64,000 bases of DNA. Origin: Holophagales bacterium (GTDB lineage: Bacteria > Acidobacteriota > Thermoanaerobaculia > UBA5066). Below are positions 56,064-64,000 of this stretch, piece by piece; the stretch's first letter is position 1, and each line of letters begins with the position of its first letter. The position numbers and the translations under genes are program-made. The notes below the pieces were generated by a model. It worked only from the letters and a program-made list of their open reading frames with translations, was not told where the DNA came from and did not search any database. The stretch is from NCBI GenBank assembly GCA_016714815.1, contig JADKBZ010000003.1, positions 552,112 through 616,111 of the forward strand, given 5' to 3'.

Positions 56064-56147
56064 CAGGACCAGGCGACTCTGACCGCCGACGGCCTCGCGA
56101 ACGCCCTGGTCGCGGGGTCCGCCGGTTTTCAATGATGCGGAGGTTTC
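56064..56147 (+). repeat. 84-bp spacer repeat 3 of the paralog array
   Basis: Third spacer of identical length, starting caggaccaggcgactctgaccg and ending ATGCGGAGGTTTC before ATG. The hairpin is formed by CTCGCGAAC and TGGTCGCGGG with imperfect pairing. Compared with spacers 1 and 2, point changes are scattered but the layout is kept. Confidence 0.72.
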
Positions 56148-57819
56148 ATGAGACATCCTGCCCGGCGGCAATCCTTCTTCGCGCTCGCATCGATTCCGCT
56201 GCTCCTGTCCGGGGCGGCCGGGGCCGCAGACCAGGTCCCCCTGAAGAACTGGGCGGTTCCACAGGCGACCTCCGGGTCGCGCCCGGCGACGCTCGGCGCT
56301 CTCGGAGACACCGGCGACCCGGCGATCTTCGTGCCTTTCGAACCGTGCCGGATGGTCGACACGCGGCGGCGGGGTCTTCACCGGGAGCTACGGGCCGCCC
56401 GTTCTCGCCGCATCGACGGCGCGGAGCTTCCCGATGACGAGCGCGAGCGGCCCCTGCCCCGGGATCCCGACCGGCGCGGCGGCGATCTCGCTCAACGTCA
56501 CGGTCGTCAACACGGCCGGACCGGGCTTCATCATGGCCTATCCGGAGGGAGGCGCCGCCCCGACCGTCTCAACGCTGAACTACAACGCCGGACAGGTCCT
56601 CGCCAACGCGGCCATCGTCCCGATGAGCGCGACCGGAGGCATCACGGTCGTCGCCGGCGTCTCCGGAACCGACCTGATTCTCGACGTGAACGGATACTTC
56701 ATTGGCGGAGGGACGAGCCTCAACAGCGGCGAGGGCCTCTCGTTGAGCGGTTCGTCGACCGCAGTGTTGACGGTGGAGAACACGAGAGAGAGTGACTATG
56801 GTGTGGCTGGGCTTTTCAGAATACGCAGCACGTTGGACGCTATGAGTGCCGTGCACGGTATCGCCGGGGCAACTAGCGGTATCACCTATGGATTGTACGG
56901 GTCTACGTTCAGCTCGACAGCCGGTGCCAGCGGGGTCAAAGGCTTCGCCCAACATACCAGTGGAGAAGTGTATGGGGTGAGAGGGAGGTCGGGCAGCATC
57001 ACGACCGGTACGGCGGGCGTACTCGGCGAGGCAGGGTATCCGGGTTACCCGAACGACGTCTCCGCCGGTGTCGTGGGAGTCCTCGGCACCACCACGGGCG
57101 GCTACGGGGTCTTCGGCAAGGCGACGACGGGGATCGGGATCCGTGGCGCGAAGGTCGACGCCACGACGGGCGTCCCGACCGCCTCTGGGGTCCTCGGTTA
57201 CCTGACGTCGTACGGCGTCTACTCCTACAACGACCTGGGGGCGACCGGCACGAAGAGCTTCGTCGAGCCCCACCCGACCGACGCGTCGCGCCAGATCGTC
57301 TACGTCGCCATGGAAGGCCCGGAGGCCGGAACCTACTTCCGCGGGCGCGGGCGTTTCGAGGGGAAGAAGGCCGTCATCGTCGTTCCGGAGGACTTCCGGC
57401 TCGTCACGGAGGAGGAGGGGCTGACGGTCCAGATCACTCCCATGGGAGGGATGACGCTCTTCGGGGTCGTCAGCGCCGATTTGAACCAGGTCGTGGTCGA
57501 GTCGGCCCGGGACGTGGAGTTCTCGTACCTCGTCCAGGGGGTACGCAAGAACTACAAGGGGCACGAGCCGATCCAGAAGAACACCCTCTTCGTGCCGATG
57601 GGGTTCGACGCCCGGATGGAGCCGTACCCGGCGCATATCCAGAAGCGCCTCGTCGACCTCGGGATCTACAACGCCGACGGGACCGTGAACGTGGCGACGG
57701 CGGAGAGGATGGGCTGGGCGCAGACGTGGCGCGAGGAAGCGGCCGCGCTCCAGGCCGCGGCGGCGGCCAGGGCGGCCGAAGACCGGGCCACCGGTCCGGG
57801 AGGGATCCCGCGCCGGTAG
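56148..57819 (+). pseudogene. array copy 4: modular fibre-like protein, frameshifted
   Basis: The gene would encode about 557 residues but is split. The 5' part (signal LASIPLLLSGAAGAA, then QVPLKNWAVPQATSG and FEPCRMVDTR) is in one frame. From about 56364 the family continues in another frame (open from the ATG at 56434, PMTSASGPCPGIPTG onward). The other copies have a CGCGGCGGCGG-type tract at this point, and here 2 nt are missing (acgcggcggcgggg). The rest (PCPGIPTG ... LDVNGYF, shaft, EPHPTDASRQ, EGPEAGTYFRGRGRF, Ala-rich helix ending IPRR) is intact. It may be a pseudogene, a phase-variable gene switched off, or a sequence error. Confidence 0.75.
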
Positions 57820-57911
57820 CCGTTTCGGACCTGTGACGTCGTCACCTCGGAGAATCTCATTTCGGGAATCCCCTCTTTGACGACCCTCCGGCGGGCTGGT
57901 AGCCTTTCCCG

Positions 57912-58754
57912 TTGCTGCGCCCGCCGCCCGAGAGGACGCCGGGCGAGAGGGGACCACCTCTGAAAAGGCTCCGGCTTCTCTTCCAGGTCGCCTTCGTCGC
58001 CGCCGTCGCGGTCACGGGAATCCGTTTCGCGCTCGGCAGCTCGCTGACGTCGGTGGAGAAGTACTGTCCGTTCGGCGGACTCGAGACGGCGTACGCCCTG
58101 CTGACCCGCAGCCGCTTCACCTGCGCCGCCGGCGAGCTGAACCTCGCGCTCTTCCTCTCGGTGATCGCGCTCGCGCTCGTCGCACGAAAGGCCTTCTGCG
58201 GCTGGGTCTGCCCTCTCGGTGCGGTGCTCGAGTGGACGGGGCGGCTCTCCCGGAAGCTCTTCCGACGCTCCTCCTTCCGGGGTCCGTGGCCGGTTCCCCC
58301 GCGGGTGGACGCGGCGCTGAAGATCGGCCTCCGCGTCGTCGTCCTCGGGGCGGTTCTCGCGGCGACCTGGACGACGGGCGAGCTCCTCTTCCGCGGCTAC
58401 GACCCCTACTACGTCCTCTTCAGCGCCCACGGGCACGACGTGAAGGCCTGGAGCTACGCGATCCTCGCCGCCGTTCTCGGCCTGGCGATCGTCTTCCCTC
58501 TCTCGTGGTGCCGCTGGCTCTGCCCCCTCGGGACCGTCCTCTGGCCCTTCTCGTCCGCCGGGGCCCTCCGGCTCTCGCGGTCCGGGAAGTCCTGCACCGG
58601 GTGCGGCTCCTGCGACCGCGCCTGCCCCCAGCAGATCCCCGTCTCGCGCCTCGACGTCGTCCGGACGGGCGAGTGCACCCTCTGCCTCGAGTGCACGGAG
58701 AGCTGCCCGGCGCCGGGGGCGCTCTCGCTCCGCCTCCCCGGGAGAGCGTCTTGA
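57912..58754 (+). CDS. NapH-like membrane polyferredoxin
   Basis: The 280-residue membrane protein has about four transmembrane helices, two CxxxCP motifs of the NapH type (FCGWVCPLGAV at about 96, WCRWLCPLGTV at about 197) and two ferredoxin clusters (CTGCGSCDRACP at about 232, CTLCLECTESCP at about 256). It should pass electrons between the membrane and a periplasmic or cytoplasmic partner. The TTG at 57912 is the only ordinary start; a CTG at 57960 (LKRLRLLFQ) would be closer to the first helix. It overlaps the next gene as TTGA and forms a unit with two HMA-like proteins. Confidence 0.85.
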   Translation: MLRPPPERTPGERGPPLKRLRLLFQVAFVAAVAVTGIRFALGSSLTSVEKYCPFGGLETAYALLTRSRFTCAAGELNLALFLSVIALALVARKAFCGWVCPLGAVLEWTGRLSRKLFRRSSFRGPWPVPPRVDAALKIGLRVVVLGAVLAATWTTGELLFRGYDPYYVLFSAHGHDVKAWSYAILAAVLGLAIVFPLSWCRWLCPLGTVLWPFSSAGALRLSRSGKSCTGCGSCDRACPQQIPVSRLDVVRTGECTLCLECTESCPAPGALSLRLPGRAS

Positions 58755-59170
58755 AGGTCCCCGGCTGGAGCGTGCCGGCGCTCGTCGTCCTTCTCGCCCT
58801 CGCCGGACTCGGGGGCGCGAGGCTCTTCGCCGTCCCGAGCGTCGTCGTCGACCTCCCCGCGGCGGCAACGGGCGCGACCCGGACGACGGTCCTCGTCGTC
58901 GACGGCGTCAAGTGCGTCGACACCGCCGAGCGGGCGGCCGGTCAGGTCAAGGGCCTCACGGGCGTCTCGCGCTTCGTGGCCTACGCCTCGCGCAACCGGG
59001 TCGAGGTGACGTTCGACCCGGCGGTCTCGAGCAGCTCGAAGATCGTCGAGGCGATCGAAGGGCCCGTCCACGACGCCGCCACGGGCGAGTATCTTTTCCA
59101 CGTCTACCACGTCGTCGAGATTGACGGCGCGAAAGTCCCAACTGGTCCGCCGGCAACGACCGGACCCTGA
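58751..59170 (+). CDS. membrane-anchored HMA-like protein
   Basis: The 139-residue protein starts at a TTG overlapping the polyferredoxin stop (TTGA). An N-terminal hydrophobic segment (VPALVVLLALAGLGGARLF) is followed by a ferredoxin-like HMA-type domain (TTVLVVDGVKCVDTAERAAG, later VEVTFDPAVSSSSKIVEAIEG). The usual CxxC metal motif is reduced to a single Cys (VKCVD). After the domain comes DAATGEYLFHVYHVVEIDG, rich in His. It may hold a metal or a haem-like group, or only mimic the fold. It is linked to the polyferredoxin and to the second HMA-like protein, 13 nt downstream. Confidence 0.75.
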   Translation: MKVPGWSVPALVVLLALAGLGGARLFAVPSVVVDLPAAATGATRTTVLVVDGVKCVDTAERAAGQVKGLTGVSRFVAYASRNRVEVTFDPAVSSSSKIVEAIEGPVHDAATGEYLFHVYHVVEIDGAKVPTGPPATTGP

Positions 59171-59183
59171 CGAAGGAGTCCCG

Positions 59184-59582
59184 ATGAAATCGTTCCAGAA
59201 GCTCGTCCTCGCCCTCGTCCTCACCCTCGCGACGCTCCCTCTCGCCGCCGAGAAGGCCGCCGCGCCGGCCGCAGGGGCGAAGGGGGCCGAGACGGCCGTC
59301 TTCGCGGTCCCCGGCCTGAAGGACGAGGCCGTCGTGAAGAGCCTCACCCTCGCCCTGGCGAAGGAGCCGGGCGTGATGTCGGCGAAGGCCGACGCCGCCG
59401 CCGGGAAGTTCCTCGTCACATTCGAACCGGGGAAGACGGGCAAGGCGACCCTCGAGCAGGCGATGACGAAGGTCGTCCCGGCCGCGAAGCTCGAGAAGAT
59501 CGGGCCCGCCGACGCGAAGGACGCCGCGAAGGCGGACTGCGGCAAGTGCCCGAGCAAGGCGACCTGCGAAAAGAAGAGCTGA
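59184..59582 (+). CDS. periplasmic HMA-like protein with Cys-rich tail
   Basis: The 132-residue product has a signal peptide (LVLALVLTLATLPLAAE) and a GAAGGAG ribosome site. The mature domain resembles an HMA ferredoxin-like fold without CxxC (AVFAVPGLKDEAVVKSLTLAL ... FLVTFEPGKTGKATLEQAM in parts). The C-terminal tail CGKCPSKATCEKKS supplies three cysteines that could bind a metal. It closes the three-gene unit with the NapH-like polyferredoxin. A role in metal or thiol handling in the periplasm is inferred. Confidence 0.75.
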   Translation: MKSFQKLVLALVLTLATLPLAAEKAAAPAAGAKGAETAVFAVPGLKDEAVVKSLTLALAKEPGVMSAKADAAAGKFLVTFEPGKTGKATLEQAMTKVVPAAKLEKIGPADAKDAAKADCGKCPSKATCEKKS

Positions 59583-59583
59583 A

Positions 59584-61299
59584 CTAGGGCAGACCGCCGA
59601 ATCGCGGCGGCACGCGCTTCTTCGTGGCCTGCTCGAACGCGAAGGCGATCTCGATCAGGCGGGGCTCGCTGCAGCCGAGCCCGGTGAAGCTCGCGCCGTA
59701 AGGTGCGGGTTTCGCGTCGAAACCTGCCGGGAACGGGGATCCCTGCGGCGCATTCGGCACGAACCCGATGGGCACGATCACCGTCGGGTAGCCGGGCCGG
59801 GCGGCGATGGAAGCGCCGCTGCCTCCCGGGAAAAGGAGCGCGTCGAGGCGGTGGGCCATCATCACCGCCTCGATGCCGTTCGATCCCGCGAGAGCGAGGT
59901 CCTTCGCGCGGTCCGCTTCGTAACGGCGCCTGTCGGCGACGAGGTCCATCTCGTCGGAGATGTCGAGGTTCGACTGGCCGTACCGGAGCGAACCGGCACG
60001 CGTGTGCTCGAGGTTCCAGAGCCGGAGCGCGGTCAGGCTCTTCACCGGCGCCGCGGCGCCCAGCGTCTCGAGCCAGGCGTTGAAGTCGCGCTTCATGCCG
60101 TACTTGAAGACCACCGAGCAGGCGGCGTCCTTCCCCTTCGCGTTGTCCGTGCCCGAGCACATGCCCCAGGCCAGGAAGCTCTTCGCAGGATCGGTCACGA
60201 GAACGCTCGGGATCTCGGCCGGGTCGACCACGACCGCTCCCTGGGCCTTCAGGACGGCGATCGCCTCCTCCATCAGGGCGGCCGTCTCCTTGTTCAGGCC
60301 GCCCGCGGGCTTCTCGCGCCCCGGGACCCTGGCTTCGCCGTAGAAGAACGCGCGCGGAATCCCGATGCGGGCCCCTTTCAGCCCGTTCGGGTTCAGGAAC
60401 TTCGTGTAGTCCCGGCCCGGCGGGGGCGCGCACGTCCGGGTGGCCGCGTCGTCGGGATCGGGAGCCGCACTCTCCAGCACGCCGAGGAGAATCGCCGCGT
60501 CCGTCACCGTCCGCGCCATCGGTCCGGCCGTGTCCTGGTCGGCCGTGATCGGGATGATCCCGCGGCGGCTGATACGCCCGACGGTCGGCTTGATCCCCAC
60601 CAGCATGTTCTGGTTTGCCGGGCTGAGGATGGAACCCGAGGTCTCCGTCCCGACGTTCGCAGCCCAGAAGCTCGCCGCCGTGCCGATGCCCGAGCTCGAG
60701 CCGCCCGTGGCGAGGGCCGGCCGGCCGTCCGCGGTGGCGTCGCGCGGGTCCCGGCGCGGGTCGTACGGATTCCGACCGTAGCCGCCCACGGCGCTGTAGT
60801 TCGTCGGCATCGGCGTCGGCGACCCGGCGATCCAGTTCGCCAGCTCGGTCATCACCGTCTTGGCGAGGACGATGGCACCGGCTTCTCGCAAGTTCCGGAC
60901 CAGCGTGGCCTCGTAGGGCGGGACGAAGCCCTCGAAGGCGAGCGCTCCGCCGGTCGTCGGCATATCGGTGGTGTGGATGTTGTCCTTGAGCGCGACCGGA
61001 ATCCCGTGGAGGGGCCCGCGCACTTTCCCCTCGCGCCGCTCGCGGTCGCGCGCGTCCGCCTCGGCCAGAACCCCCGGGTTCACGGCGAGGACGGCGTTCA
61101 GCGTCTCCTCGTAGGTGGCGATCCGCAGCAGGTACTGGATCACCAGCTCGCGCGACGTGACGCGCCCCTGTTCCAGGGCCGCGCGCATCTCGGGGATCGA
61201 CGCCTCCACGACCGAGAAAGGGGCCTGGGCGGCTGCCGGCGCCGCGAGCGAGAGGGCAGCGGCGGCCGCGGTCGTGGCGAGGAGCGACGCTCGGGTCAT
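59584..61299 (-). CDS. secreted amidase (amidase signature family)
   Basis: The ATG at 61299 follows GGAGGT and gives 571 residues with a signal peptide (LLATTAAAAALSLAAPAAAQ). The amidase signature Ser-Ser-Lys triad is visible: Lys in PVALKDNIHT (about 103), cis-Ser in ATGGSSSGIG (about 200) and nucleophile Ser in GTETSGSI (about 218). The enzyme would hydrolyse amides or peptide-like bonds outside the cytoplasm. The start upstream at 61383 lacks a ribosome site. Its stop lies 2 nt from the end of the convergent HMA-like gene. Confidence 0.9.
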   Translation of the reverse strand: MTRASLLATTAAAAALSLAAPAAAQAPFSVVEASIPEMRAALEQGRVTSRELVIQYLLRIATYEETLNAVLAVNPGVLAEADARDRERREGKVRGPLHGIPVALKDNIHTTDMPTTGGALAFEGFVPPYEATLVRNLREAGAIVLAKTVMTELANWIAGSPTPMPTNYSAVGGYGRNPYDPRRDPRDATADGRPALATGGSSSGIGTAASFWAANVGTETSGSILSPANQNMLVGIKPTVGRISRRGIIPITADQDTAGPMARTVTDAAILLGVLESAAPDPDDAATRTCAPPPGRDYTKFLNPNGLKGARIGIPRAFFYGEARVPGREKPAGGLNKETAALMEEAIAVLKAQGAVVVDPAEIPSVLVTDPAKSFLAWGMCSGTDNAKGKDAACSVVFKYGMKRDFNAWLETLGAAAPVKSLTALRLWNLEHTRAGSLRYGQSNLDISDEMDLVADRRRYEADRAKDLALAGSNGIEAVMMAHRLDALLFPGGSGASIAARPGYPTVIVPIGFVPNAPQGSPFPAGFDAKPAPYGASFTGLGCSEPRLIEIAFAFEQATKKRVPPRFGGLP

Positions 61300-61436
61300 G
61301 CGGGACCTCCTGTCTCTGGCGGAGCAGGTCGAAGACAGCGAGATTCTACGGGCGTGCACATCTTCTGGAATCGTCCTCGACATCCGATCCGGGTACGTCT
61401 TGGAAAGGGCTGCGCGGGAAGCGCACGAGAGCGTCC

Positions 61437-62323
61437 GTGTCGATTGTGTGTGTCGTGATGATTCTTTCGTCCGTCCGAATGGCAGCCCAGCCAGCCCCTT
61501 CCGATCAGGGCCGAGAGCATGCCCGGCTCATCAACGTCGCCACCACCCGCTGCATCACGTGCCACAAGAAGCTGCTGCAGGGGCGCCAGACGATTCATCC
61601 CCCGGCGTCCGAAGGCTGCCTCGACTCCCACGCGTTCGCCGTCGCCGAGACGGGGACCCGGGTCTCGCTGTCGTCTCCCGAACCGGCCTTCTGCCTCGCC
61701 TGCCACGACGTCGCCAGGCATCGCAAGGTCCCCGGACGCGACGTGGCGACGGAGGCCTGCTCGACCTGCCACGATCCTCACGGCACCTCGACCGCGCACC
61801 TCCTCAGGGAGAGAGAAAGGGAGATCTCGCCTTCCCCGCTCCGCCGGCGCCAGCGCCAGCGCCCGCGTCAAGTCCAGCTCCCACACCGACACCGTTGCCC
61901 GCTCCTCCAACGCCTACCCCGGCTCCTCCAACGCCTTCGCCCGTCGAGGTCATTGCACCGGTTCCGGCACCGTCCCTCCCGGTGGAGAACTGGGAGAAGG
62001 GTCGCGGCCTGCTCAGGGCGGGGAGCTACGCGGAGGCGGCGCGCGCCTTCCTGGCGGAGCTCGAGGCGCAGAAGGAAGCCTTCACGGTTCAGCTCTTCGT
62101 CGCGTGCTCGGAGGAGACGGTGCAGAGGGCCGCGGCTGGCAGCTCGGCGAAGGAGCTCTACACTCGCGTCGTGCGCTACCAGGGGAAGGAGTGCTGGTCC
62201 CTCGGATGGGGCGTTTACCGGAGCGAGGAGCAGGCCCGCGCCGCGGCGGGCGGAGTCCCCGCCCGGCTCCTGGCGGGAGGCGTGACACCGAAGGTCTCGC
62301 CGGTCGCGCGGCTCCTCCGGTAG
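61437..62323 (+). pseudogene. CXXCH multihaem-type protein with TPR/SPOR-like tail, frameshifted
   Basis: From GTG 61437 the first frame encodes a short signal (MSIVCVVMILSSVRMAA) and three CXXCH haem-binding motifs (CITCHKK, CLACHDV, CSTCHDPHG), of the doubled CXXCH type. After LLRERERE, at about 61810-61825, the family-like reading continues in the -1 frame: a Pro/Ala/Thr-rich linker, then VENWEKGRGLLRAGSYAEAARAF (TPR-like) and FTVQLFVACSEETV ... WGVYRSEEQARAA, which resembles a SPOR domain. The switch lies in a gagagagaaaggg tract and fits loss of one base. It may be a real pseudogene or a sequence error. Confidence 0.7.
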
Positions 62324-62324
62324 C

Positions 62325-62777
62325 TCAGGGCAAAGGCTTCGGGTCCCGGAGCCGCTGGAAGAACCACCAGTGGTGGCCGCCCGGGTCTTCGCACTCGTAT
62401 CCGCGATCGCTCCAGTATTCCTCGCCGTAGTCGACCGTCGCCAGCTCGGAGCGGACCTTCGCGCCGGCCGCGACGGCGCGGGCGTAGTGCTCCTCGACGT
62501 CGTCCACGTAGACCATGAGGCTCTGCGTGTTGATGCCGCCGGCCTGGCTCGGGCTGCGCCGGTAAGGGTACTTCTCTTCCCGGCCCGCGACGTCGCCCAC
62601 CATGACGAGTCCCGCGCCGTAGACGAGCTCGGAGTGCTCTATGCGCCCGCCGTCGCCCACGACTTTCATCTTCACTTCGAATCCGAACGCGTCGCGGATG
62701 AAATCGATCGCCCTCGCGGCGTCCTCGTAGTAGAGCGCCTGGGAGATGCGTGGCCATCCGGGAGGTGTGGGTTTCAT
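62325..62777 (-). CDS. VOC superfamily (glyoxalase/PhnB-like) protein
   Basis: The 150-residue protein has the two beta-alpha-beta-beta-beta units of the vicinal oxygen chelate fold: QALYYEDAARAIDFIRDAFGFEV at the start and SLMVYVDDVEEHYARAVAAGAKV in the second half, ending with YECEDPGGHHWWFFQ. Enzymes of this type bind a divalent metal, but the reaction cannot be told from the sequence. It stands alone between the frameshifted CXXCH gene and the radical SAM gene. Confidence 0.87.
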   Translation of the reverse strand: MKPTPPGWPRISQALYYEDAARAIDFIRDAFGFEVKMKVVGDGGRIEHSELVYGAGLVMVGDVAGREEKYPYRRSPSQAGGINTQSLMVYVDDVEEHYARAVAAGAKVRSELATVDYGEEYWSDRGYECEDPGGHHWWFFQRLRDPKPLP

Positions 62778-62879
62778 GATCCGCTTCCTCTTCTCTTCTA
62801 CTCGACGTATTTGTGGCCCGTTCCCGTTCCGAAGTCGACGACCCGAGGGCGGCGACGTCGGCGACGGGCCACCGGCGGC

Positions 62880-64000
62880 TCAGCCCGGGCCGCGTCTCCG
62901 GTGCCCGGCCCGGCCCGGCCGGTAGCCGACGCCCCCCCGCGGCCTCTGCTGGGCGCCCGCTTCCGTAGAGCCCTTCGGCCCCGTCTCCCCCGACGTCCCC
63001 GCGTCCTCCGCGTGGACGTAGGTGCTCTCCCGGGCCTCCCGGCGCCGCGCCTCGACCGCTTCCCGGGGCGGGTTGGCGGGGATGAGGCACTGCGGCCCGC
63101 TCCCGACGAGGTCGCCCCGCCCGGCCTCCGTCAGCGCCTTCTGGACGACGAACCAGTTCTCCGGCTTGAAGAACTGGATCAGCGCCTTCTGGACCTTCCT
63201 GTCGTTCAGCTTCGTGACCGTCTCCACCGGCTCGAGCGTCTGCGGGTCGAGGCCCGTCCAGTACATGCAGGTCGCGATGTCCATCGGCGCGGGGATGAAG
63301 TCCTGCACCTGTCGCGGCTTGTACCCGTGCGCCTTCAGGAAGAGGGCGAGCTCGATCATCTCGCCGACGCCCGAGCCCGGGTGGCTCGCGATGTAGTAGG
63401 GGACGAGGTACTGCTCCTTGCCCGCCTTCGCGCTCGCGCGTTCGAACTTCTCCCCGAAGGTCTCGAACGACGCGGACGACGGCTTCTTCATCAGGTCGAG
63501 GACCGCGTCGCTCCGGTGCTCCGGCGCGACCTTCAGGTGCCCGCCGACGTGGTGGGTCGCCAGCTCCTCGATATACCGGTCGTCGAGGTTGGCGAGGTCC
63601 ATCCGGATGCCGCTCGCGATATTCACCCGCTTCACGCCCGGCACGGCGCGGGCGGCACGCATCAGGTCGATCGTCGGGCCGTGGTCCGTTCCGAGGAGGA
63701 CGCAGATCTTCGGGTGGATGCACGAGAGCCGCCGGCAGACCGCCTCGACCTCCGGGCGCGTGCAGCGCATCTGGTACATGTTCGCCGTCGGCCCGCCGAG
63801 GTCGCTGATCGTCCCCTTGAAGTCGGGGGCGCTCGCGACCTTCTCGACCTCCCTGAGGATCGACCCCTTGCTCCGGCTCTGGATGACGCGCCCTTCGTGC
63901 ATCGTGATGCTGCAGAAGGTGCACCCGCCGAAGCAGCCGCGCATGATCTCGATCGAGTCGCGGATCATCTCGAACGCCGGGATCTCTTCGTCGTACCTCG
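62880..64000 (-). CDS. YgiQ-type radical SAM protein (start outside window)
   Basis: This is the C-terminal 370 or so residues of a YgiQ (UPF0313) radical SAM protein. The 4Fe-4S motif is RGCFGGCTFCSI close to the right edge, preceded in frame by RYDEEIPAFEMIRDS. Family features downstream include SDLGGPTANMYQM, HLKVAPEHRSD and QDFIPAPMDIATCMYWTG. The C-terminal 70 residues are basic and Gly/Arg-rich (RPGRAGHRRRGPG). The substrate is unknown for the family. The reading frame continues past base 64000. Confidence 0.93.
   Translation of the reverse strand, partial: RYDEEIPAFEMIRDSIEIMRGCFGGCTFCSITMHEGRVIQSRSKGSILREVEKVASAPDFKGTISDLGGPTANMYQMRCTRPEVEAVCRRLSCIHPKICVLLGTDHGPTIDLMRAARAVPGVKRVNIASGIRMDLANLDDRYIEELATHHVGGHLKVAPEHRSDAVLDLMKKPSSASFETFGEKFERASAKAGKEQYLVPYYIASHPGSGVGEMIELALFLKAHGYKPRQVQDFIPAPMDIATCMYWTGLDPQTLEPVETVTKLNDRKVQKALIQFFKPENWFVVQKALTEAGRGDLVGSGPQCLIPANPPREAVEARRREARESTYVHAEDAGTSGETGPKGSTEAGAQQRPRGGVGYRPGRAGHRRRGPG

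Noticed and set aside
53190..56381. A 1063-residue minus-strand frame across array copies 2 and 3
   Set aside because: It runs across two gene copies and their spacer, has biased composition and mirrors the plus-strand repeats. The plus-strand genes have signal peptides and ribosome sites.
50664..57819. Prophage tail-fibre cluster
   Set aside because: No capsid, terminase, portal, integrase or lysis gene is nearby, and each gene has its own signal peptide, which phage tail fibres lack.
61790..61840. Programmed -1 frameshift in the CXXCH gene
   Set aside because: The tract contains aaaggga, but the zero frame is GAA AGG GAG, which does not fit the X XXY YYZ rule. A one-base loss is simpler.

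Overview
The window is GC-rich, gene-dense chromosomal DNA from a Gram-negative bacterium. Many genes overlap by 1-8 nt, GTG and TTG starts are common, and lipoprotein and Tat signals, a lipid A-type acyltransferase and a SurA-like foldase are present. An Acidobacteriota-like host (possibly near Thermoanaerobaculia) is my inference. It rests on the VWFA-related, DUF6599, DUF2911, DUF3857 and sulfatase-TPR families and on large secreted modular proteins. No rRNA, tRNA, CRISPR array, insertion sequence or prophage was seen.

Layout. 1-5923: the suf Fe-S assembly operon (sufB, cut by the window edge, then sufC, sufD, sufS, sufU and a SufT/MIP18-type gene), followed by a small gene and a nucleotidyltransferase-fold gene. 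6067-7310: decayed pieces of sufU/sufT and sufS on either side of a lyase-like beta-propeller gene. 7440-20580: a secreted hydrolase, a sialidase-like secreted protein, two sulfatase-superfamily/TPR lipoproteins, a SurA-like lipoprotein, two small secreted proteins and a DUF2911 protein. 20616-21328: a vapBC toxin-antitoxin pair. 21417-25925: an AlgI/AlgJ/AlgX-like polysaccharide O-acetylation operon. 26173-34996: a secreted M14 carboxypeptidase, a VWFA protein and two DUF3857/transglutaminase-type proteins, one of which looks catalytically dead. 35061-38916: a membrane/GAF/Ser-Thr kinase, a small protein and a lipid A-type acyltransferase. 39036-44230: a putative membrane redox operon (DUF6599, DUF362, a polyferredoxin and a Tat-exported aldo/keto reductase). 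44384-49429: a giant secreted parallel beta-helix protein. 49642-50424: rsmE.

50664-57819 is the most unusual part. It is a tandem array of four paralogous secreted modular proteins of about 556-628 aa. Each has an N-terminal PCRxxDTR...LDVNGYF module, a Gly-rich repeat shaft, a tail-fibre-like C-terminal domain and an Ala-rich terminal helix. The three spacers are all exactly 84 bp, related in sequence, and carry a hairpin. Copy 2 contains an 81-bp tandem repeat. Copy 4 is split by a 2-nt deletion in a CG/GCGG tract. The same N-terminal module also ends the propeller protein and the M14 carboxypeptidase.

57912-59582 is a small operon of a NapH-like polyferredoxin and two HMA-like proteins. 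It is followed by a secreted amidase, a frameshifted multihaem-type CXXCH/SPOR-like gene, a VOC protein and a YgiQ-type radical SAM gene cut by the right edge.

Two short sequence signatures link otherwise unrelated exported proteins: the PCRxxDTR...GYF module (six genes) and an extreme C-terminal PVEL-(L/M)-x-F-(S/E)-(V/I) tail (three genes). Together with the tandem array they are the best candidates for an undescribed surface-display or secretion system.
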